Shown here: positions 28,821 to 36,355 of the stretch, one piece after another | How positions within the stretch are numbered: the stretch's first letter is position 1 | How the letters are laid out: the number at the start of each line of letters is the position of its first letter | DNA from: Acidimicrobiaceae bacterium | GTDB lineage: Bacteria; Actinomycetota; Acidimicrobiia; Acidimicrobiales; RAAP-2 | Direction: 5' to 3' | Length of the DNA stretch: 64,000 bases | Assembly (NCBI GenBank): GCA_003132305.1 | Contig: PKXJ01000032.1 | Location: 64,479-128,478 of the forward strand | Position numbers and translations under genes: made by a program | Notes under the pieces: generated by a model | Databases searched by the model: none | Told to the model about the DNA's origin: nothing | Seen by the model: the letters and a program-made list of their open reading frames with translations, nothing else

Positions 28821-31800
28821 TCAATCGGCCGCGACGTCAGTCACCCGGTTGAGTCGTTCAAGCATCGTCACGGCCCCGATCTGCACGAAGATGTCGCGCG
28901 CCTCCTTGGCGACCGTGGCGGCGGGGTGATCGGCGCCGAGCACGAGTACGAGGTCCAGTTCACTCAGTGCTAGGTCGAGAACGCTGTCGACAGTTCGCCA
29001 CTGTTCGAAGGCGTCGAGATAGTTTTCCGCCGCTTCGTCCAGGCGACCTTCCAGTGCGGCGAGGCCCGCTTCCAAGGTACGGCGTTGCGCCGCCGACGCG
29101 CGCCCACGCAGTCGTTGCATGGCCCCGAGCATCTCGCGCAGGTCTTCGGTCTGGCCCAGCCAGAGTGCCGCGCGCGCGGCGATGCCCAGAGCGGCGTTGC
29201 TGTTAATACCCATGGGATCGAGTTCAATGGCGCGGCTCGCGTGGCGATACGCACTGGGCAGGTCGTTCGTGGCGAGCGACGTGAAGGCCATCGAGGTGAG
29301 GCGCGTCGTCTCCGAAGCGAGCTGGGTGTTGCCGTCGCCTCCCGAAACCTCGATCTCTTGAAGGCCGAGGGCGAGTAGTTCTTGGGCGTGCTCCACGTCG
29401 CCGCTCATCGCCGCGAGCACGGCCTCGAGGCCAAACAACCACTGTCGATGCCACGCCACGAGATCGCGCTGCTTGAGTTCCTCAAGGGCGACGCGCGTCT
29501 CGAGCCAGAGACCCAAGTAGAGCGACGTCTCCGCAATGTTCAAGAGATTCGTGATCTCAATGCCGCGCGCGCCTCCTCGTCGCGCGATCTCTACCGCCTC
29601 GCCCGCGGTGACCAGCATGGCGCGGGGATCGTCGGGCAACATGTAGAGACTCAGGCCCGTACGCGCGCGGGCCTGTTCATAAAGGGCCCCGGCTTCATCG
29701 GCAATGGCCGCCATCCCGCGACCCAACATCACCGCCTCCCGGTGTCGTCCGAGGGTAAACAGTGCCAACGATCGCGCGCCGATGGCACTCGCCAGAAGGG
29801 CACTGTCGTCGAGCTCTTCGGCGAGGCTGAGGGCTGTTTCGCACCACTCGAGCGCTCGCTTCACGTCGACGCCGTGACAGAGCACTCCCGCGATCGCGTC
29901 GGCGAGACGAGCCCGAACCAGGGGATCGCCGTCGCCCATGAGTTCGTAGGCCCGTTCACAGCGTTCCACGGCCTCGTTCGCACGACCGAGAAAGGCGAGT
30001 TGATACGAGAGCTGGGCTATGGCCACGCCCGCGGCGTTGACGTCATCGAGTGATTCGTAGATCGCGATCGCCTGTTCGAGGTAGTTCGCGGACTCGGCGT
30101 TCTGTTGGAGGTGACCAGCGGCTTCGCTTGCTCGTTGAAAGAGCGTGGCACGTAAGCGATCATCGACCGCGAGCTCGAGCGCCTGGGTGAAGAACACGGC
30201 GGCCTGCTCGGGTGAACCGAGCGAGAGTGCTCGTTGACCGGCCCGTTCCAGCCACTCGAGCGCTCGGGGAATGAGCTGGTCGTTGTCCGGTTCTTCCGGG
30301 GTCGCACGGTAGGCCTCGTGGTAGTGGGCGGCCACCACACCGGCCAACTCTTCGTCGTGCAGTGACTCCGCGTAGCGCGCAATGGCGAGATGCTTCGCTC
30401 GACGGTCTCGACGGGCCAACGTACCGACGGCGACCTCTCGAATCACGCCTTGGACGAAGCCGTACTGCCCGCGCTCGGGCGAGCGCGGATCGTTGTCGGC
30501 GAAGACGTACTCTTTGCGTACGAGGTCCCGTAGTTCCGTCTCCAGGTCCTCGATACTGCCGCCGTTGACAACGCGCAGACTTTCGATTGAGAACGTGGAG
30601 CCTACGACACCGGCGTCTTGAAGCAGCGCGCGTTGTCGAGGCGGGAGCGAGTCCAGCCGCGAGGCGATGAGCGCGTGGAGCGTTTCGGGGATTTCGAGGG
30701 TGCTGAAGTCGCCCTCGACGCGGTAGCCATCGTCGGACTGCACGAGGACACCGCGGTCGACCAACATGCGAATGGATTCCACCGCGTAGAGCGGCACCCC
30801 CTCGGCGCGCGCGAGCACTTGGTCGGACACGTCGCGGGGGAGTCCGTGGACGAAGCCGTTGAGTAGTTCACGCATCGCCTGCGCCGCAAGCGGTTCGAGA
30901 TGCAGCGACGTGAAGTTACGAAGCCCCGCACCCCACGAAGCGCGCCGTTCCATTAACTCCGGTCGTGAAAGGGTGACGATGAGCAGTGGGTAGTTCTTCG
31001 ACCATTCGAGAATCGATTCGACGAAGTCGATGAGCCCGGTGTCGGCCCACTGCAGGTCTTCGAAGACGAGCACGGTCACTCCCACGGAGGCGATGCGTTC
31101 AAAGAATTTGCGCCACGCCGAGAAGAGTTCTTCGCGGTCGCTCGTCGAGGTATCGCTCAGTCCGAGGAGGTGAGCGAGACGCGGCTCGAGCCACTGGCGT
31201 TCTTCAGCGTCGGGGACGAATTGGTCTAGGCACGCGCGCAACTTCTCGAGGGTCGAGGCGGCGTCTTCGCCCTCGAGGATTCCCGCGCGCATGCGGACCA
31301 TCTCACCGAGGGCCCCGAAGGTGACGCCCTCGCCGTACGCGCGCGAGCGGCCCTGATGCCAATAGACGACCTCGGCCAACCCGTCAACGTACTTGAGGAA
31401 CTCCCAGGAGAGCCGACTCTTGCCGATGCCAGGAATCCCCGTGACCGATACCAATCGGGCACGTTGCTCGCGGGCGGTGGCGTGCAAGAGGTCCTTGATG
31501 AGGCGAATCTCTTCCTCGCGACCCACGAATGGAGGTTCGAGTCGTTCGGTCCGACCCAACCCCTTTCGCTGGGCGACCACGCGAAGCGCCTTCCACGCTT
31601 TTATCGTGACGGACTTGCCCTTGAGCTCGAGGGCGCCCACTTCCTCGAAGGCAATCGCGCCCGACGACGCGCGCCACGTGGATTCGTCCACGAGCACGGA
31701 TCCCGGTTCCGCCACGCTCTGCAGCCGTGAGGCCGAATTGACGGTGTCGCCCAACACCATGCCTTCGCCCACTTTGCCAATCGTGATCGCCACCTCACCG

Positions 31801-32348
31801 GTGACGACGCCGCCGCGGGCTCGAAGACCGTCGAGGCCGGTGTCGTCGCCGAGTTCAGTGACCGACGCCACGAGGTCGAGCGCGGCACGGACCGCACGCT
31901 CGGCGTCGTCTTCGTTGGCGACCGGTGCACCCCAGACCGCCATGACGGCGTCGCCGATGAACTTTTCCACCGTGCCGCCGTAGCGGTCAATGATCCTTTG
32001 AGCTCGATCGAAGTACTGCGTGAGCAGTTCTCGAACGTGTTCGGGATCGCGCGATTCGGCCATCGGCGTGAATCCCACGAGATCGACAAATAACACTGAG
32101 CAGAGTCGTCGCTCCGCCACTGACTTCACGGTCGTGTCAAGGGCCGACGACCCCGTCGCTCGTGTCGCGTCGGTCGTGGCGCCAGGGTGCGCAGTTAGGG
32201 AAACCGGTGACCCGCAACTCGCGCAGAAGGGCTTACCCTCAAGAATCTGCGCGCCACACGACGGGCACAGCGGTGCCACTCGTGCTCCGCAGTTGGCACA
32301 GAACGGCTTGTCGCTCGGAGTCTCCCCCTGGCACGCCCCACATTGCAT
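28821..32348 (-). CDS. double zinc-ribbon / class III adenylate-guanylate cyclase / AAA ATPase / TPR protein
   Basis: CGACQGETPSDKPFCANCG..., cyclase VLFVDLVGFTPMAESRDPEHV, GIPGIGKSRLSWEFL, TPR-like C-terminus; SD AAGGAGG before ATG 32348. Confidence 0.88.
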   Translation of the reverse strand: MQCGACQGETPSDKPFCANCGARVAPLCPSCGAQILEGKPFCASCGSPVSLTAHPGATTDATRATGSSALDTTVKSVAERRLCSVLFVDLVGFTPMAESRDPEHVRELLTQYFDRAQRIIDRYGGTVEKFIGDAVMAVWGAPVANEDDAERAVRAALDLVASVTELGDDTGLDGLRARGGVVTGEVAITIGKVGEGMVLGDTVNSASRLQSVAEPGSVLVDESTWRASSGAIAFEEVGALELKGKSVTIKAWKALRVVAQRKGLGRTERLEPPFVGREEEIRLIKDLLHATAREQRARLVSVTGIPGIGKSRLSWEFLKYVDGLAEVVYWHQGRSRAYGEGVTFGALGEMVRMRAGILEGEDAASTLEKLRACLDQFVPDAEERQWLEPRLAHLLGLSDTSTSDREELFSAWRKFFERIASVGVTVLVFEDLQWADTGLIDFVESILEWSKNYPLLIVTLSRPELMERRASWGAGLRNFTSLHLEPLAAQAMRELLNGFVHGLPRDVSDQVLARAEGVPLYAVESIRMLVDRGVLVQSDDGYRVEGDFSTLEIPETLHALIASRLDSLPPRQRALLQDAGVVGSTFSIESLRVVNGGSIEDLETELRDLVRKEYVFADNDPRSPERGQYGFVQGVIREVAVGTLARRDRRAKHLAIARYAESLHDEELAGVVAAHYHEAYRATPEEPDNDQLIPRALEWLERAGQRALSLGSPEQAAVFFTQALELAVDDRLRATLFQRASEAAGHLQQNAESANYLEQAIAIYESLDDVNAAGVAIAQLSYQLAFLGRANEAVERCERAYELMGDGDPLVRARLADAIAGVLCHGVDVKRALEWCETALSLAEELDDSALLASAIGARSLALFTLGRHREAVMLGRGMAAIADEAGALYEQARARTGLSLYMLPDDPRAMLVTAGEAVEIARRGGARGIEITNLLNIAETSLYLGLWLETRVALEELKQRDLVAWHRQWLFGLEAVLAAMSGDVEHAQELLALGLQEIEVSGGDGNTQLASETTRLTSMAFTSLATNDLPSAYRHASRAIELDPMGINSNAALGIAARAALWLGQTEDLREMLGAMQRLRGRASAAQRRTLEAGLAALEGRLDEAAENYLDAFEQWRTVDSVLDLALSELDLVLVLGADHPAATVAKEARDIFVQIGAVTMLERLNRVTDVAAD

Positions 32349-32494
32349 CGTGGCCTCCTTGGCTCGGCAGTCTACGACGCAGAGCCGCTCGCGTGTCCAT
32401 TTGCGCTTGTTACACCTCTTTCGCCGCCGCCGCCGCCGCCGTCGGCCCCTCGTCGAGCCGGCGTCGGAAATCGAATCCGGCGTAGTGTGACCTC

Positions 32495-33130
32495 GTGGAT
32501 TCGCTGCTCGTACTTGAACATCCCGTCGTCGCCGACAAGGTCCGTCAACTCCGAGACGTTCGCACCTCCAACGCTGACTTCTTGCGCCTAGCGGGCGAGA
32601 TCTCTCGTTTCGTTGCGTACGAGGCCTTTCGCGACACACCCGTCGCGGCGACGACCGTCGACACGCCGGTCATGAAGGGGGCGCCGGCTCTGCGTATCGA
32701 CTCGGAGTACCTGATCGTGCCCATTCTGCGAGCCGGACTCGGCATGAGTCCGGCGGTTCAAGAGGTGTTGCCACTGCACCGGGTCTGTCTCGTGGGACTG
32801 CGACGAAACGAAGTAACGCTCAAGCCCGACGTGTACCTCGACGGACTACCCGAGTCGCTCGCGGGCGTGCACGTCGTGATCTGTGATCCCATGCTCGCCA
32901 CCGGGGGATCACTCGACTGTGTGCTGGAGATGCTTCGCGACAGGGGCGCCGGCGAGATCACGGTGCTCTGTCTCATCGCCGCGCAACCCGGCGTCGACTT
33001 CGTGTTGGCGCGCCACCCCGAAATCAAGATCGTCGCGGCGGCGCTCGACGCCGAACTCAACGACGTGGGCTACATCACGCCGGGCCTCGGCGACGCCGGT
33101 GATCGCCTCTTCGGACCGCCCGCGCGCTGA
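32495..33130 (+). CDS. upp: uracil phosphoribosyltransferase
   Basis: FVAYEAFRDTPV, VPILRAGLGM, DPMLATGGSLDCVLEML, AALDAELNDVGYITPGLGDAGDRLFG. Confidence 0.95.
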   Translation: MDSLLVLEHPVVADKVRQLRDVRTSNADFLRLAGEISRFVAYEAFRDTPVAATTVDTPVMKGAPALRIDSEYLIVPILRAGLGMSPAVQEVLPLHRVCLVGLRRNEVTLKPDVYLDGLPESLAGVHVVICDPMLATGGSLDCVLEMLRDRGAGEITVLCLIAAQPGVDFVLARHPEIKIVAAALDAELNDVGYITPGLGDAGDRLFGPPAR

Positions 33131-33133
33131 TCC

Positions 33134-33604
33134 TTAGAGCCCGATGTCCTCGTGCCAGAGCTCGGGGTGAGCGTCGATAAACGTGCCGAGCAGTTTCGTG
33201 CACTCGGGGTCGTTCAGTAGGACAATCTCCACGCCGAGCTCGTCGAGCCACTCGTGGCCGCCGTGGAAGTTCTCGCTTTCGCCAATGACGACGGCGCCGA
33301 TATTGAACTGGCGCACGAGTCCCGAGCAGTACCAACACGGCGACAACGTCGTGACCATGACGCACTCGGGATAGTCGCGACGTCGGCCGGCCTTTCGAAA
33401 CGCGTCGGTCTCGGCGTGCACGGAGGCGTCGTCTTCTTGCACGCGCCGGTTGTGGCCCGAACCGAGCAGTGTTCCGTCGCGTAGAAAGAGCGCCGCGCCA
33501 ATGGGGATGCCGCCTTCACGAAGGCCGAGCAGTGCCTCGTCGTACGCCGACGCCAGCATCGTCGTCGCGAGAGAAACTTCCAACGGTGGTCTCGAAGTCG
33601 CCAT
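33134..33604 (-). CDS. cytosine deaminase, yeast Fcy1-like
   Basis: GGIPIGAALFLRDGTLLGSGHNRRVQ, VHAETDAF, TTLSPCWYCSG, C-terminal PECTKLLGTFIDAHPELWHEDIGL. Confidence 0.82.
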   Translation of the reverse strand: MATSRPPLEVSLATTMLASAYDEALLGLREGGIPIGAALFLRDGTLLGSGHNRRVQEDDASVHAETDAFRKAGRRRDYPECVMVTTLSPCWYCSGLVRQFNIGAVVIGESENFHGGHEWLDELGVEIVLLNDPECTKLLGTFIDAHPELWHEDIGL

Positions 33605-33626
33605 GGACTCAGTATGCTCCAGCACC
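33605..33626. promoter_or_regulatory. 22-bp divergent promoter with overlapping -10 elements
   Basis: AGTATGCT at 33611-33618: TATGCT N8 GTG (+) and CATACT N6 ATG (-). Confidence 0.45.
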
Positions 33627-34235
33627 GTGACCAGAGGAACCTATTCCGTCGATATTGGATCGCAGAGAGTTGACCTACCCGTCGTTTCTCTCAATGAGAA
33701 TCTGGCCCTCGCGCTGCTTATCACCGTCGACATGGGCGTCTCGTTTATGGCCAAGGCCGGCGAAGAGTTGGCCGAGGTGCTCGCGCCCTACGACCTGGAC
33801 GTCGTCGCCACCGTCGCCACCATGGGGATTCCCTTAGCCGTCGAGGTGACGCGCTACCTCGGGCTCGACCAGTACGTGGTTTTGCACAAGACCCAGAAGA
33901 TTCACCTGGCCGACGCCGTCACCGAACGGGTCCGGTCCATCACTACCGACGCCGAACAGCGGCTGCTCTTTGACCGAGCGCGAATCCCTGACGTTGAAGG
34001 TAAGCGCGTCGCGATCGTCGACGACGTCATCTCGACGGGCGCCTCGACCGGCGCGACGTTGCGTCTCCTTCGCGGCGTCGGCGCCAACATCGTCACCATT
34101 GGCACGTTGGTGACCGAAGCGAGTCTGTGGCGCGCCGCTCTCGGCGACGACGCCGCGATGGTGCGCGCGCTGGGTTCGATTCCGGTGTTTCGTCCCGACG
34201 GGTCGGGCGGTCTCGTCGAAGATTGGAACGGCTGA
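33627..34235 (+). CDS. phosphoribosyltransferase family protein (purine/adenine PRT-like)
   Basis: VAIVDDVISTGASTGATLRLL PRPP loop; start GTG 33627 proposed. Confidence 0.8.
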   Translation: MTRGTYSVDIGSQRVDLPVVSLNENLALALLITVDMGVSFMAKAGEELAEVLAPYDLDVVATVATMGIPLAVEVTRYLGLDQYVVLHKTQKIHLADAVTERVRSITTDAEQRLLFDRARIPDVEGKRVAIVDDVISTGASTGATLRLLRGVGANIVTIGTLVTEASLWRAALGDDAAMVRALGSIPVFRPDGSGGLVEDWNG

Positions 34236-34282
34236 TCGTCACGTCGTAACCCGAGAGTAACTCGGGTTACGAGGTGGACTGA

Positions 34283-35839
34283 TCATGAGCTCACGGGTTC
34301 GAGTTCCTTTTGACGCTTCACCTGTCGCGCGACGTTGCCCGTCAGTTTCTCCAGCACGAAGTACACGACGCCCGCGATGATGATGCCCGTGGGGACCGAG
34401 AAGTCCGCGCCGCCGTACCAACCGGCAGTGCACACGCCGTGCACCAGGGAACCGGCGCACGCGGCGCCGTAGTGATTCGACACCGGCGTCATCCAGTGAA
34501 AGGGGAAGTTCACCGGTGGCGGCGCCTTGGAGAAGGCGATCGTCGCGCAGACGAGTCCGACGAAGAAGGCCACGATGCCGTTCCAGTTGATGCCGCTACG
34601 TCCGACGTAGTACAGACTCCCGCGGTCTCGTCGCTGGAGCTCGGCGGCGTTGTAGCGGTACTTGCGCATCAGCCAGTCGACGAACATGATGGCGAACCAC
34701 GGAGCGATCCAGACGATGATGACGCCCACGAACTCCTTCATGTAGAGCGAGAACGTTGATTGAAACTCGGCCCAGATCGTCAGGGCGCAGGCGAGGATCG
34801 AATCCAACACGACCGCCTGGTAGCGCTTTAGACGTATCCCCATGGCTTGGAGCGAGACGCCCGAGGAGTAGAGGTCGAGCGAGTTGATGCCAAAGAGCTG
34901 CACGATGGCGAACAACAAGAACAACACGATGACCCAGTTCGGGATGAAGGCCTGGTTGTGCAACGCCTCGAAGGGATTGGCGCCGTTCCACGCGGCGGAC
35001 TGCGCCTTCGAAGAAAGGAACGTGTAGGTCGCGGCGCCGAGCACCATCATGAAGATCTCGGGAATGGCCGTACTGACGAAGATCCAACCGACGATGGAGC
35101 TCTTCTTCGCGTCACGGGGCAGGTAGCGCGTGTAGTCGTTGCCGCACTCGGTCCAACCGAGACCCGAGAGCGCAATGGTGAAGGCGATGCCCGCGGAGTA
35201 GAGCTGCCAACCGCCGCCGAAGCCTTTGAAGTTCGCCGAGCCGTGCTTCAAGTCGTACACGGCGAGCAACACGAAGATGGCGCCAAAGGGAATGATCAAC
35301 GCGCGCAGTACTTTGACCATCGTGGCGTGACCGAAGTACGGCATGACCGCCTGGATCGTGGCCGCGAGCACGATGAAGACCACCTTCAGTGGGTTCGAGA
35401 CGTGCAGTCCCGCCATCTGGAACAAGACGATCGTGGCGCCGACGATGAGGATCAGCCCCTCCGTCTCAAAGCCCAGTTGCGTTATCCAGTTAAAGAAACT
35501 GACGAGTCGCGACCCTTGCGTGCCGAAGGCGGCGCGAGAGATCGTAAAGGCCGTGGTCCCCGTTTCGGGTCCTTGTAACGACGCCAGTCCTAAGAGAAAG
35601 AAGGAGAGGTTGCCAATGATGATGATGCTCAGCGCCGTGTAGAAGCTGAAACCAAAGCCCATCAACAAAGCGCCGTAGATGAAGTACTCGACGTTGATGG
35701 CCGAGCCGGCCCACAGCGCTCCTATATTTCTTGGCGTGGCCCAGCGTTCCGACACTGGTACGAAGTCGATGCCACGTTGTTCGATGTGAAACGCCGGATC
35801 GCCCGGAGATCCGTCATGCGAATTGATAGTTGACGCCAC
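34283..35839 (-). CDS. NCS1 family nucleobase permease (CodB-like)
   Basis: 12-TM, NIGALWAGSAINVEYFIYGALL, GWTECGNDYTRYLPRD; SD AAGGGAGGA before GTG. Confidence 0.85.
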   Translation of the reverse strand: MASTINSHDGSPGDPAFHIEQRGIDFVPVSERWATPRNIGALWAGSAINVEYFIYGALLMGFGFSFYTALSIIIIGNLSFFLLGLASLQGPETGTTAFTISRAAFGTQGSRLVSFFNWITQLGFETEGLILIVGATIVLFQMAGLHVSNPLKVVFIVLAATIQAVMPYFGHATMVKVLRALIIPFGAIFVLLAVYDLKHGSANFKGFGGGWQLYSAGIAFTIALSGLGWTECGNDYTRYLPRDAKKSSIVGWIFVSTAIPEIFMMVLGAATYTFLSSKAQSAAWNGANPFEALHNQAFIPNWVIVLFLLFAIVQLFGINSLDLYSSGVSLQAMGIRLKRYQAVVLDSILACALTIWAEFQSTFSLYMKEFVGVIIVWIAPWFAIMFVDWLMRKYRYNAAELQRRDRGSLYYVGRSGINWNGIVAFFVGLVCATIAFSKAPPPVNFPFHWMTPVSNHYGAACAGSLVHGVCTAGWYGGADFSVPTGIIIAGVVYFVLEKLTGNVARQVKRQKELEPVSS

Positions 35840-35859
35840 TGTTGTGGTCCTCCCTTATA

Positions 35860-35875
35860 GGTACTGTCCCCTGTA
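35860..35875. promoter_or_regulatory. candidate operator upstream of the NCS1 gene
   Basis: GTACTGTCCCCTGTAC, partial palindrome in the promoter region. Confidence 0.25.
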
Positions 35876-36060
35876 CGAGCCCCAAAAGCGCTAGTCGCAC
35901 GCGCCCAGTATGCCCGAAACCATATGTGGACGAGAGGGTATTGAAATCGATTTCTCGCCCAGTGAAGAAAACTGGGATTTAATGGCTTCTTATCCTCATC
36001 CAATGGCCAGCACAAAGTGAGGCGTCAAACTGTCTGACACCAGGAGGAAGTGCGCATCAA

Positions 36061-36192
36061 ATGATGAGAGAAGGTCCCATGTTTCGCTCGACGACGAAGA
36101 AGACGTTGAAAGGAAGAGCCCCTTTCTTCTCAATTGAGATCCTGGAGGGACCGTTGGGTGACGGCACGCCCGCCAGCGGTAAACTCGTGTAA
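36061..36192 (+). CDS. 43-aa microprotein, unknown
   Basis: Manual translation MMREGPMFRSTTKKTLKGRAPFFSIEILEGPLGDGTPASGKLV*; AGGAGG 13 nt upstream of ATG, AGAAGG upstream of internal ATG 36079. Confidence 0.4.
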   Translation: MMREGPMFRSTTKKTLKGRAPFFSIEILEGPLGDGTPASGKLV

Positions 36193-36203
36193 TTGCCCCC
36201 TTT

Positions 36204-36243
36204 TTCAGGACCCAGGCGGCCCTCCCTCCGCCTGGGTCCTGAA
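36204..36243 (+). promoter_or_regulatory. 16-bp perfect hairpin with 8-nt loop complementary to the downstream leader
   Basis: TTCAGGACCCAGGCGG-CCCTCCCT-CCGCCTGGGTCCTGAA; loop is exact complement of AGGGAGGG at 36326-36333. Confidence 0.75.
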
Positions 36244-36355
36244 GCAGTTCCCCGTGCGATGAGATGCCGGGGGTGTGCTGGCTAGTAGGTCCTTTATTGC
36301 TAAGTTTCGCGCAGTGGAGAAACCCAGGGAGGGCTCTCCGGGGGAAAGCAGGACA

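Noticed and set aside
36204-36243. Hairpin at 36204-36243 as an intrinsic terminator
   Set aside because: No U-tract downstream on either strand; the T-run lies 5' of the stem on +. Kept as a structured RNA candidate.
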